Shown here: piece after piece, positions 23,601 to 34,965 of the stretch | Position numbering within the stretch: the stretch's first letter is position 1 | Layout: every line of letters begins with the position of its first letter | NCBI RefSeq assembly: GCF_904849725.1 | Contig: NC_058522.1 | Coordinates: 197,515,986-197,579,985 of the forward strand | Origin: Hordeum vulgare subsp. vulgare | Lineage: Eukaryota; Streptophyta; Magnoliopsida; Poales; Poaceae | Direction: 5' to 3' | DNA: 64,000 nucleotides | The notes under the pieces: model-generated | Databases searched by the model: none | What the model was told of the DNA's origin: nothing | The model's input: the letters and a program-made list of their open reading frames with translations, nothing else | Translations under genes and position numbers: made by a program

Positions 23601-24168
23601 TGGAGGCAGAGAAATAGGTCAAGGATATTCAGGAACACCTTCAGACAGCCAAGTCCCGTTAGAAAACCTATTATGATCCAAAGCACCGTGAATTAACCTT
23701 TGAACCAGGAGAATATGCTTACCTCCGAGTAACCCCTATGAGAGGAGTTAAAAGGTTTCACACACGGGGAAAACTCGCGCCGAGGTATATTGGCCACTTT
23801 CTAGTGATCTCAACAAGAGGCAGAGTCACCTATCAGTTAGAACTACCACCCGAATTGTCAGATGTGCATGATGTCTTTCATATCTCACAACTAAGAAAGT
23901 GCATTGCACCACCAATTAAGAAGGTAGATATGAGTGAGCTAGAATTGGCTAAGGATCTGACCTAAGAGGAGAAACCCATCAGAATCTTGGATGAGATGGA
24001 AAGAACTACCAGCAGTAAGGTGCTGAAGTTTTATAAGGTGCTATGTGAATACCATACTGAGGAAGAAGCTACATGGGAGAGAGAAGATTTTTTGAGATCC
24101 GCATATCTATACTTGTTCCTTGAGCAACCGAAACTCGAGGAAGAGATTCATCCTAAGGGGGGTAGGTT
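20668..24168 (+). pseudogene. Tekay-like chromovirus gag-pol remnant (Ty3-gypsy)
   Basis: The domains run in Gypsy order. The gag C-terminus (RNNKKN…FVAAAD) is followed by protease with LFDSGDSHSFIS near 20860. Reverse transcriptase has [11 protein letters not shown] near 21500 and [10 protein letters not shown] near 21805. RNase H has [15 protein letters not shown] and [10 protein letters not shown]. The integrase zinc finger reads CDI followed by a stop where the second Cys belongs (22998-23000). The integrase core has MDFIVGLP and SDRGSLF. The end has VFHISQLRKC and a chromodomain-like EEATWERED. At least eight in-frame stops (for example near 21004, 21451, 22060, 22573, 22999, 23556, 23962) and a frameshift near 23385 show it is dead. 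A chromodomain places it in the Tekay/Del lineage, which targets chromatin. The 5' LTR and most of gag are lost. Confidence 0.85.
24154..24168 (+). promoter_or_regulatory. Polypurine tract of the Tekay-like element
   Basis: AAGGGGGGTAGGTT lies just before the LTR start TGTAACACCC, as expected for plus-strand priming. Confidence 0.7.
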
Positions 24169-27100
24169 TGTAACACCCTGATTTTTGTTCAACCTTTTCC
24201 TTTTTAAATATTTATGGAGTTTCACTTGTCATTTGGTGGATTTTCAAATTTTCTCAAGCAAGTTGGATTTTCAAATTTTCTCAAGCAAGTTGGATTATGA
24301 GTCTCTGATTTCTTGTCTCAAGCAACCCAAAACCTTCTGTTTCTTGCCAAGACCTTTCTTGGAATAATTTGCAATATTCAAATCTTTTAAATAATTTTTT
24401 TTCTATTTTGGGGAATTATGGCATCACAATGGGTTGTGAAGAAACCTATAGTTTGAATAAGCTACTGACCCCAAAACTTCTTCCAGATGCTCTTAGTATC
24501 ATATGATTTCAAAATATTCAAAAATATTTCATTTCCCAATATAAAATTTTGGCTAGAAAAATTATTTCTTTTCTGACCAGAATTATCACTTTGTGAAGCA
24601 ACCCTATTTTTCCTGTTTTAGAAAATTCCCAATAAATTTCCTTAGCTCCAAGGGATCATAACTAGTTCAAATATGTAAAAACAACTGATGGTCTAGTACA
24701 AATTTTGAGCAACAAGACTCTGTTAATTTTGTGTTAAAAATAAACATTTGTGAAGGAAGTGCTAGCTAGAGTTGCACAAATTACTTGCATATTTTTGGAC
24801 ATGAGTGCACTACTAAATGACACTCCTTCACCAAGTTTCACCATTAACGGGGCTGGCATGAGAGTGCGATGAGCTCATTTGTGTTGTGGACTAGAAAGGT
24901 GATTTACAAAGGAACCCTACCCATTTGATCTTCAAACTTTATCCAACTTTGCCAGTCTGTAGTCTTTCCTATGATGGTTAACATAGACATGCTAGTTTCC
25001 CCTAATCTTAACCCATTTGAGTTGTAGATCCTCCCCCAGTTTGCTGGCAGAATCTGTTCTTGATGCCACACTTCACAGGAGTGAATGACTGGTTGATCTG
25101 ATGATAGGGAGTGAGTGGAGGGATTAAGGTCGACAACCTGGACAAGGTTCCCAGGCTTGCGAGGCTCTGTGACAGTAGTAACCGCGGTGACCATGGTACT
25201 GGCATGCCACAACGCGCTAGTTGTGCAGCCCCTGTGGCGGCCGAGCCACTCGCGCCGTCCATCGCTGCCCCCCCGTGTCCTTAGCATCGAGGGCATCCCT
25301 GGTAGCCGCGTGGCACCTCTGGAAGGCCCTGGGTTGCCGGAGAGGGACGCCGCCGGTCCCAACCAAGCCTCTCCACGGACCGAACAATTGGCGTCGACCA
25401 CTTTGGGCGTCCGTGTGCAATTAATGGCGCAGGAGACGTCCCGTCGGCTCTCTGCCCTCCTCCGTCACCTCAGGTCACACAACAACAACCAGCTCACCCC
25501 CGTGCGCCAGTGGCCGAGCTTATCCTCGCCGCTTCGGGAGAGATCGTCCGTGCTCATCGCCGGCGTATTTAAAGGGCGCCCCGACACCTTCGAGCTCTCT
25601 ATCCCCCTCCTGCAGCCTCCAATCGGCACCCCCATTCAGTGAGCCTAGGCCAAGAGGCCCTCCGGCCTCGAATCATCACCGGAGTTCCTCCGCTTGTAGC
25701 CCCACCATCGCCAGCGCCAACCACCCTCTCCAGAGCCCCTCGCACCCCTCCATCGAGCTCAGGGTTTCCCCCTAGTGCTCCTCGACCCCTCGCCTGCATT
25801 GCGGTCTCCGATGACCACCCGAAGCCGCCACCGCCGGAGAAGAAGGGCACAACGCAATGTGTCCACCTCTCGCCGATCTGTGGATACGTGTGTGCTCGTC
25901 GTAGACCCCTCATTCCATTCCCCCTAGTCCCAAGTCTCGTCGCCGTCTCTAGCACCGTCGACCATCGTCGGGGAGCCACCGCGTCCCTATCGCCCTCCCC
26001 CTCTCTCTGTTTTGAAGTAGCCGACCCCACCTGCCAGTGAACGAGGCCCGCGGCCGAAGCGGCAAGTGGAGGCGCCCCTCCACTTTACGCCTTCGACGTG
26101 GCCCCTGTCAGATTCTTTTGCTTTTTCTTTTATTTCAGATTTCACCAGCAACTTTGACCATTTGTATTTTTTTATTTATAAGTCAAAATCACTTGATTCT
26201 TTTTGCATTGAGTTGGTTCTGATCCCCTTTATTTTCTGGTAAAGTTTGATATTTTTCCCACACTCATTGAATTTCTGGTTAATACAAAGGTATTGAATGA
26301 ATTTTCTTTTTCTTTTTTATTTCAAATATATTTTCAGAGGGAAACTTTGAAGACCAGGAATGTTTGAACAACCACACTCATCAAGGCAAGCCATCATATC
26401 CATGTGATGTAGTTTTGCATAGCATAACCTACATCTTCATGCATTATAATTATTTAACTTGCTAGAAAATAATAGTCTAATAAACAATCATATAGAAATA
26501 TGTGCTTACTTTTACAAATATCTATGTGTATCATGGCTTAGTGGTTGATCATGAGTCATCTGTCCGGGCATAATCGTACAACCACATCTTGCCGGTATGG
26601 GAAGGCCGTGACTTGGGCTGTCCGCGTGATATTTCACCGATACCCCCAGAGAGGGAGGGTTATCCACGCATGCTACCTTGGACCGGTAGGCGGTGATAAC
26701 CCTGTGAGACCATTTAAGATGAGTTGGGCCCATCCCTAGGTGGGACAGTTCATTTTGGGCACGACGGTGGCAGGTGTAATGAGAACATAGGGCCACCCTA
26801 GGGCAGGACTCCGGAAGGGAGGATGACCGCCGGTGGTACGATGAAAGAGTCACGGGTCAGGCAAGTTTCGTTGTAGTAATGTTGGTCCACCTGAATGGGA
26901 TCACGTGGCTAGTACTCCATATTGTGGGTAATGTGTGCAACCTCTGCAGAGTATAAAACCTATTCGAATAGCCGAGTCCACGATAATGGACAACCCGACC
27001 AGACCTTAGTAGATGGTCAACCATGTTGATGTTAGTAGTGATGGAAGAACCCTTCAACTGAATGGAGATGCTTGATAGGCATCCCGGTGGTTGTGAGACA

Positions 27101-27567
27101 ACCCCGGACATGAGTAAGTTGATGACCGGAAAGCCTAGTGGTATTATTCATAATTTATTGCCATTGTTTGCTGCATTACGTGGTTATTATGAGCTTGCGA
27201 GTACATTCCAAGTACTCACCTGGCATATCATGCTAGATGCAGGAGAAGCCGAGGACGGAGGTCCTGATGGTTCGTACTAGGATGTGTCCATAGCAGTGTC
27301 CCTGTGTATGGAGTTGCGGCTATGTTCCGCTATGCTGTAGAAGTACTTAGTAGTTCCGAGGCCCCACTTTGTTCCATAAATAATTTAGATACGGATGCAG
27401 CACCTTGGGTTCCTTTGGCCTCACTATCACTGTAATATATGTATTTGTAACCTTATGCCATCAATAAAGTCAGTTCAGTTCTGTTCCAAGTTGTTGAGTG
27501 TTTCCAGAATACTTGATCTCTGGCTTGGAAACACTGGTAATCCGATTCGTTGAATCGGGGTGCCACA
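24169..27567 (+). repeat. Long right LTR (about 3.4 kb) of the Tekay-like element
   Basis: It starts TGTAACACCC and ends GGGGTGCCACA at 27567, with near-inverted ends (TGTAACACC / GGTGCCACA). Length is 3399 bp. The middle (25100-26100) is GC-rich with a TATTTAAA box at 25566-25573, a plausible promoter. Open frames there (25115-25642, 25639-26040, minus-strand 25599-26030) overlap in conflicting frames and are attributed to composition. The end is fixed by the point where element G gag resumes. Confidence 0.75.
25566..25573 (+). promoter_or_regulatory. TATA box in the 3.4 kb LTR
   Basis: TATTTAAA in a GC-rich context is followed about 30 bp later by a C-rich stretch suitable as an initiation region. 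Confidence 0.5.
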
Positions 27568-28525
27568 TACACGAAGAGCAGTTCAAGAAGAAGACATCAA
27601 GCTCACGTTGGTGAATGATTTCCCGGCTCCGAGTTTGACAACCAATTCGAGAGAAGCTACCACTCGAATCCTACTATATTCAAGCTTAAGGTGTTGTCGG
27701 CATTGCAATTGTTTCCTACAACTCCGACGACTTATTTGATTCACGAAAGCAAGGAATTGGAAACTGCATCCTCGCAAAAGCCCCCAAGGTATTACACCCT
27801 CAGTACTTTGACTTTGATAGTTTTGAGGATGACTTGTTAGGAGAAGATGATTTTCTCTTTGATAAGACTAGTGATAACATTGAAAATGAACTTGAAATAT
27901 TCATTCTAGTCAAGAGAAGTCGAATGATGATGATAAGAAAGGGATTGAATGACTAACTAAAGAATTAAACATTCTTAAGTTAGCTCATGAAACTAGTCTA
28001 GAAGATCATAGAGATCTTGCAAGAACTCATGAGAAGCTACATTTCGAGAAGCTAAATTTAGAGCAAGATCATGAGTTTCTAAAAGCACTCAATGATGATC
28101 TTTGAAATAAGAGTTCCTCTTATCTAGCCAAACGATTACTCTTGTTTACTTTTGTTCCACAAGTTAAACCTAAGAAAACTAGTAAGAAAGGGAAGAAAGT
28201 TTCTTCATCTAGTAATAGCAATGCTGAAGATAGATTTAATTACATTGTTGCTAGTATCTCTCTTGATTCCACTAATGATTCTCATAGCCAAGTTACACTT
28301 TAGCAAGAAAACTATTTATTGAAAGGGATTATAGAGAGAGGAGTCTTCAAGTGTCTTTCCGAAAGTAAGCAATTCAAAGAAATTGTGCGCAAGCAAGGAG
28401 GACATCAGAAGAAGCAAGGTGTTGGCTACTTCAGTATCAATGTAGATGTTTGGGAAGAAGATCCATATCCCATTCCCAAGTTTGTTTCTCAAGAGGAGAA
28501 GTATGATCCTACTCCTCCCAAGTGA
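27568..28525 (+). pseudogene. Element G gag, C-terminal part
   Basis: It resumes exactly at the end of the 3.4 kb LTR. One frame gives SSRRRHQAHVGEWFPGSEFD, a shifted frame gives YFDFDSFEDDLLGEDDF near 27795, and another gives ETSLEDHRDLARTHEKLHFEK (split by frame changes near 27980). From 28319 the frame reads GIIERGVFKCLSESKQF, then EIVRKQGGHQKKQGVGYF and EDPYPIPKFVSQEEKYDPT, with a stop at 28523-28525. Order and spacing match the acidic, coiled-coil-like rear of the gag protein I recall in a common wheat element that starts like 7303. Several frameshifts and stops make it non-functional. Confidence 0.65.
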
Positions 28526-30583
28526 ACAGGATCTCAAGATGGCCTTTTACCACAAGAGCACAAGGACAAGGGAAAGATTTAAGAGGAGATTGACTTACTT
28601 GAGGTAGAACCCCAATCCAAGGTCGAGTAGGTTCCCAAGTACACTTCTAGTACTACCTCACATAGTGATACAACAACTCCAAGGAACCCCATCAAGGTGA
28701 TGTGTGTCCCCAAGAGGAAGAACTAGAAAGTTCTTGTGGGGTGACTCCACCAATTTAATTCACACTTATTCATTTTGGCAAGAACAATATGCAATCAACT
28801 CCAACCATAGGCATTAGTTTGAGGAGTCACACACTCCCTCAAAGGTGAGAAAGGGACAAGGTAGTTAATTCATCTTTGGACATCACCTCTCATGTATTTC
28901 ACTCCATGTCTATATATATCTTTGCAATTGTTCCTTTTTCATTTGAACTAACACATGTAGGTGAGATGAGTAGGAAACAACAAGGATTGCTCCCATCTCA
29001 AGATGATCTTCATCAACAATTAGCATCCACCACTACTACACCTACTTGAAGTCTTCTACGAGAAAACCCAAGGTTAATCTATCCTTCTTAGGGGGATGTC
29101 ACATCTAGGGGAGCTTTACTCTAAGACATGAGTATAAGCCTCTCCTAAACAATGTGAACATATTATTGCATTATGTAAAAGGGGTAACCCCACTTGTGCT
29201 TAATCGATGAGTACGACCTACGATCAAGTATTCTTACTTGGTTCCTAAGTCAATATACTAATGTATAGATTACTTCGTCATTGCCACAGTTCTTAATAGA
29301 TGCTAGAATGTTTGTGCATATTCACCATGTTTTATTTGACATCTTATTGTGCGAGAATATTGGTATGCATATTTTGCTCATTCGAGGATATCCAATTGTC
29401 GTTATTTGGCTTTCTATTTCTTTTAACCAATTGTATATACAAGAATGCCCAAGTACCTCCCTCTAGCTATCTGCTTTCTCGTCTCAAATTCTATTCATGC
29501 TACATCACCAAATTTGAGCAAGCACTTTAGGGAGACTCTATGTGAGGATTACTCAGAGTTAAGTCTCGACAAGGATTGAATTTAAAAACCTCCCAAAGTG
29601 CATCTCGGTGTGACCAACCTCCAAATCTTGGTCTCATCGAAGCCTAGGGTTCATCGGGTTTTATCATCTCGGTGCAACAGAGTTTTAGTTTTCGGCCTCA
29701 CCGAGTTTCACTGTTAGCTGACAGTCATGGAACTTGGTGGCACCAAAAATCTCATCTCGGTGTCACCAACAGCAAAGGGATATATATATCCACAAAACCC
29801 GATGGTTGAAGAAAAAATTCAAACACCGAACAGTCGCACCCCTTTGCTGCCGCACCATAGTCCCATGCACATTTGCCTGATTCTCCCATCCACCTTCGTC
29901 AGGATTCCTCGCTGTCGATGGATTATTCTCCTCCTTGTCTCCGTGGTGAATCCAGGCCGAGTTAGGGTATGGATTCGATTTCCTTTTTACACTCCAATCT
30001 GATTCTTTGCGCAATTAGGCACTGCCATTATCTGTCCACTATTGCTACATGTTCATTCCAGTAGACAACTCCATTAGTCTAGCGAACAAAGAAAAAATTA
30101 GGGTTAGCAACCCGCGAGACTGAATCTCTGTGTCACCGAGTAGCAAAAATCGGTCTTACCGATTTTGTTTTAGGGTTACTGAGAATGTTCTCGGTGGAAC
30201 CGAGTTCTCCTATTCGGTGAATCCGAAAAGGGTGCCAAGTTTCTGTTAAAGAGAACATGTGTCTCGGTGGCTCCAAAATTTCTGACTAGGTGGAACCGAA
30301 ATACTATTTTGCTGAATGTTAAAACTAAATTTTTCAGAGCTCAAATTTGAAAAAACTTCTCTAATTTTTTGATGCTTATCCTTTCCAACTGTTCTATATC
30401 TTTTCATAGGGTCAGCTTTTCTACTTGTCTGCCAGTCTGCGAGTGTGCTTGTGTGCTTGGTCTTACAAGATGTGAGGTTCACAGGATAATGAGAACAACT
30501 TCAGTGAGACCCGTGCTGAAACTGACGCACGCACTGGTCTTGAGAGGGCCCCTTCTGACCCAGGTACTCCCAGCTCCCATGGC
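28526..30583 (+). other. Element G internal non-coding region
   Basis: Sequence between the two ORFs of element G. 29590-30300 is rich in TCGGTG…ACCGA words like those in its LTR. Purine-rich patches such as AGGGGGATG (near 29090) are present. No RT, RNase H or integrase signature is seen in any frame. Confidence 0.6.
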
Positions 30584-32432
30584 ATGCCCAAGGCAGCTAC
30601 GAGGTCCAGAAGGAAGTTAAATTCTGAAGAAGAAGATGCTGACCTCATACCTAAAGAATATGCTCCCCAGAAGCAGAAGGAGAAGACCATAGTCAGGAAA
30701 ACTCTGATGAAGGAGTATGCTAAATCTTCCGACACTAGAGCTCTAGAAGCTAGGCTTGCAAAGAAGGTTGGTGTGAAGAGACCCTCGAAGAGAACTGTCC
30801 GTGTCATTGGAAGGCAAACCTCAATGTTTGAAGATCCAGCAGAACTGTTGATGATGAGGAAGAAATCCCAGCTGAGGTCCCTCCTCCAAAGAAGACAAAA
30901 CTGATGGCTCATGCTATGAAAAAGAATCCATCTTCTCCAAAGAAGTCTTTAGCTCCTAAGAAGCCTCTAGTGCCCAAAAGGACTACAAAAGATATTAATG
31001 CAGCCGAGAAAAACAAAGTCTTTGCGTGTGTAGATTTTCTATAAAGGAAGATGAGGATGCCCTAGTGCTTATGAAGTTGAGAGCTCATGTTTCAACCCAT
31101 GATGCTTCTCATCGTACTTCTGAGGACATGAAGAAGAGAAGAGATGCAGGTTTGAGGAAGTGGAGATCTATTGAACCTTATGCTGTGAGAATAAGAACTG
31201 TTGTTGATCCCCGCTTTCACAATAGGAATCAACAAAATTTCTATGAGACAGTTATGCTTGACAAGACCCGTGTAGTCAACAACATGAGATATGTCGATTG
31301 GGAAGACATCAAAGCCAATGAAGACTATTTTCCTCATGTTAAAGAAAATTTCAGGATGGTTGATATTGAAGTGTTTGTTGGCAAAGAGATGACTACATGG
31401 AATGATGTGATGATCATGCAATTCTATTCCACCGCTCATTTCTATTCCGATGGGAGAATTATTTAGACTAAGTGTCATCGATATGAAGCCAATGTTGATG
31501 AATGGGCCACTATCATTGGTGCTCCTAAGGCACGAGAAGACGACTTGGATGTGTATTCACAGCTCAAGGTGAATCACAAGTCCATGGCCAACATGTAGAA
31601 GCCAGTGACCCATGATTTTTCGTCGTCTCAGAAACTTTCATCTATCTACTGTTTGCAAGAAGGAATACCCACTACAAACACTATCATGAGACACACCCTG
31701 ATGCCGAAGTCAGGTGATGATAATATGATTAGAGTATATTCCATCAACATGCTGCATCATCTACACAACCACACCCGGTTCCGAGTGATGGACTTGATAG
31801 TTGATTCTGTTAGGAGGACTATTGTAGATCATAAGAGATCTTGTGGATATGCTCCATACATTCAAATGCTCATCAATGCCATGATTGGCAAGCATGCGTA
31901 TCTACTTGATCGTCCCCACCTGCCACTTAAGCCTGATTTCGAAGACCATGAAGTTGTGAAGAACGATACCCATCCCAGCTCAGCTACTGCTAGAGAGGCA
32001 ACAAAGGCGGCAGCTGCAGAGGCTGCAAGGAATGCTCCAGCTCAACCCCCACAACTCAAAACCAGATATGAGCACATGTCCTTCTTGGTCAGCACCATCT
32101 AAGGGATGGAGAAGAAAGTTTGTGAGATTTTCCTGAAATAGAAGAGCCTAGAGAGGATCATGGAGACAAAATGCCATGACCTGGATGTTAAGTTGACGGA
32201 GTGGATCACCATTGTTCAACAACTTCGACGTGAAGTTCACTCAGAGAAGATTCCACGTTCCAGCAGTGATGATGATGATGAATCGCCTCTTCCTACAACC
32301 ACTCATTTCACGACCCACACAAGGTCAGGAGTTATGCCAGTTCCGGAATCAAGACCATCTTCATCAGCTCAAGCTTTAGCTCCTGTGCCTGCACCTCGAG
32401 TGTCTTCACCTCCAGCTCTAGCGACGTCTTGA
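30584..32432 (+). pseudogene. Element G second ORF (putative plant transposon protein type)
   Basis: The ATG at 30584 starts a Lys/Glu-rich protein (MPKAATRSRRKL…, with LIPKEYAPQKQKEK). After a frameshift near 30840 the third frame carries it to 32432. It reads KKRRDAGLRKW, YVDWEDIKANEDYFPHVK, WNDVMIMQFYSTAHFYSDG and later MRHTLMPKSGDD and RSCGYAPYIQMLIN. It ends in a Pro/Ser-rich tail and a stop at 32430-32432. Stops near 31464, 31597 and 32101 break it. This Trp/Asn-rich core is the plant-specific 'putative plant transposon protein' type found in some LTR elements, with no known enzyme activity. Family assignment is from memory. It contains no RT, protease or integrase motif. Confidence 0.6.
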
Positions 32433-33000
32433 GAAGCCTTTGTCGATGCTCTCTTGTCCACTCCATCTTCAGCAACTGGAGGAGATCGTACCAAGAGAGA
32501 CGCTTAGTACTATACCTTTGAACTTTTTGGTAACTTGTTGCCAAAGGGGGAGACATGTATAAATCAAATAGGCCTTCGAGAGAGAGAGAGCTTTGAATTT
32601 TATTTGCTCCCTTTTGGTTTTTCAATTTATTTGGTCTTTTGGATGAATTTATCCATTTAATAAGTGTGTTTGATCATACGTTATGGTTGTTTGATGCTAC
32701 CACGTTATTACCTTTGAGTTTTCTACATGATGATCATCCATGTCTTGTTTGGTTTTATGTGCATTACTACTCATTCCTATCATTTATGCGCACCACCAAG
32801 TTGTATGTGACATGGAAGAGTAACCCATGTTTCTAATTGATTGTGCATTTGCGTTCAAACGCAAATCATATATAATGAACAAATTTAGGGGGAGCTCTTG
32901 ATTTTCACGTACTTCTCAAAGCATCAATGCTAATTATTGATTATACCTTTTGTCGAACCATTGATCTATATGTTGTCATCAATTAACACAAATGGGAGAT
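32433..33000 (+). other. Element G 3' untranslated region with polypurine tract
   Basis: Non-coding sequence with purine-rich patches (CAAAGGGGGAGAC near 32543, TTTAGGGGGAGCTC near 32885). It ends in AAATGGGAGAT directly before the LTR TG, which serves as the polypurine tract. A (GA)n run is at about 32578-32591. Confidence 0.65.
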
Positions 33001-34484
33001 TGAAATCACAATTTCTCCCAAAGATGGTTTTGGTAATTAATCACAACATATGCATCATTGGACTAATGACTTTATTCAAGTATATTTCAGAAAATTTCAA
33101 AGATGCCATGGCTATAAGATTGTGAGGAGATGCCCCTTGATGCAAGGAAGGAATAGGATTGGCTCAAGCTTCAAGCAAGAAGACTACATTTTATATTTGT
33201 GAGAAATCACTTTGAGTCCATAGGAAAGCCAATACTGTTAAAAGGGGATAAGGTATTATGATGAATTGGTTGCGCAAGTGCTTAGAGGTAGCCACCAAAA
33301 ATACTCAGCCATTCTCTCACAAACTACCTCTTTCCAAAGCCAAACCAACAAAATCGGTGCCACAAGCAATTTCTATTCGACCTTACAGATTTTACACTTG
33401 ACAGATCCTATACAAAACCCTAGCATCTCGGTACCACCAACATTCCTATCGGTGCCCCCGAGATTTAGTGACCAACTTTTTGTTGAGAAGATTTCAAGAA
33501 TCGGAATTTCTGTGTTTGAAATCGGTCTCACCAAGATTTGGAAACTGGTCTAGGTCATCGTATTAGACAGACAAAGATTAGGAAATGGCTCACCGAGAAT
33601 TCAAAAGTTGCCACATTTAGTGCGACTCTGTACCACCAAGATTCTTTTCGGTGTCACCGAGTTGGGCAATAATGTTGTAGCAGTTGGATTTTGGGGGATG
33701 CCTATATATACCCCTCCACCTACCCCCTCATTCCTAGGGGAAGCAATCAGAACACACTTACACTTGCCAGATCCATTTTTTTGAGAGAGAGCCACCTACT
33801 CATGTGTTGAGATCAAGAGATTACATACCAACCATTTGAACCTTGATTTCTATCCTCTCCAAGTTGCTTTCCACAAGATCAATCTCTCCCACCCCTGCCA
33901 AACCTCAGAGAGAGTAATTGAGTGTCAAGGAGACTATCTTTAGAGGCACAAGACCAAGGAGTTTATCGTTGTACCACATCTATTACCTTTTGTAGCGTGG
34001 TGCCTCCTAGACTGGTTAGGTGTCTCTTGGAAGCCTCCTACTTCATGTTGTGGAGTTGAACCAAGATGTATATAAGGGCAAGGAGATCGCCTACTTCGTG
34101 AAGATCTACCATGAGTGAGGCTAGTCGTGTATGGACAGAAGCCGTGGTGGAATAGACAAGGCCGCTTCTTTGTGCACCCCCTACGGGTGGAGCCCTCCGT
34201 GCACTCTCGCAGCCGTTACCCTCTATGGGTTAAAGTCTCCAATAACATGGACGTACGATAGTGCTACCTATCGGAACCATGCCAAAAATCGTTGTGTCAA
34301 CCTTTGCGTTTGATCTCCCTAACTTACCCTCTATGGGTTAAAGTCTCCAATAACATGGACGTAGGGTGTATTTTACTAGTAATAATTGCTAAAACTGGAC
34401 CACGCTTAAAATTAGGAAAATCCTAAGTTTTTATCATGTCAAGTAGTCTAATCACCCCCCTCTAGACATACTTTCTATCCTACA
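33001..34484 (+). repeat. Element G right LTR
   Basis: TGAAATCACA…CTATCCTACA, 1484 bp with TG…CA ends, collinear with 5781-7249 from position 33049. It holds a TATATATA box near 33704. A short internal duplication of CTATGGGTTAAAGTCTCCAATAACATGGACGTA occurs near 34222 and 34331 and is absent from the left LTR. Confidence 0.8.
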
Positions 34485-34965
34485 GAAGTGGTCCCCGACG
34501 CGGTCTACTCAAGATCACCTATGAAACTAAACCACGGTGAGGTGGTTCCATAATGAGCAAATGGAAAAAAGAGGTACATTAACTCAGAACTCTATAGCCT
34601 TTTTACTGCCCATAATGAGTTATTCAATGACAATATCTGTATCTTTTTCCTTTGAAGTGGTTCCCAATGCAGTCTACTCGAGATCACCTCTCAAACTACA
34701 TGATTCTTGTACAAGAAAATGTACATGTATTTCTACCAAACTACAATCACTATTTGGAAGTCCTCATGAAGATCCATCGCAAGGGGTTGGACTATTGTTG
34801 TGTGTGGATTCGACAGTAGTGCTCATCCATGTCAAATGCACGAACATATTTAGTCCACCCCTAGTGATGTCCTACAAAACACCCTCTTTCCCACAGCTCC
34901 CCATCCCCATCCTCACCCCCACTCAAGAGCATCGCAGCCTAAGTCAGGCTATGCTCCGAGAGGAG
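34485..34965. repeat. Unassigned flank with a 173-bp-spaced direct repeat
   Basis: GAAGTGGTCCCCGACGCGGTCTACTC… at 34485-34534 recurs diverged at 34658-34707 (GAAGTGGTTCCCAATGCAGTCTACTC…). 34876-34965 resembles 4671-4765. A 143-codon frame (34537-34968) spans it but runs into the next LTR and has no recognisable domain. Confidence 0.45.

Larger units (their letters stand above)
5781..34484 (+). mobile_element. Element G: old non-autonomous LTR retrotransposon, multiply nested
   Basis: Four scattered pieces join into one element. They are a left LTR (5781-7249) with a tRNA-iMet-type primer site, a gag start (7303-7533 continuing at 16478-16530), a gag C-terminal half (27568-28525) plus a second ORF (30584-32432), and a right LTR (33001-34484). 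The two LTRs are recognisably the same family by eye. The gag pieces follow one another in the order I recall for a common wheat element. The interruptions are an Angela copia (clean insertion) and a composite Gypsy block (16531-27567) that replaced the gag middle. No reverse transcriptase, RNase H or integrase is seen in any G piece, so it would depend on another element for mobilisation. TSDs cannot be checked because the left end is truncated. Confidence 0.7.

Noticed and set aside
25115..26040. Overlapping 133-175-codon frames suggesting a GC-rich host gene
   Set aside because: They lie wholly inside the 3.4 kb LTR, overlap on both strands, are low-complexity and lack splice or domain evidence.
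30463..30912. 149-codon minus-strand frame
   Set aside because: It is a shadow of the element G second ORF.
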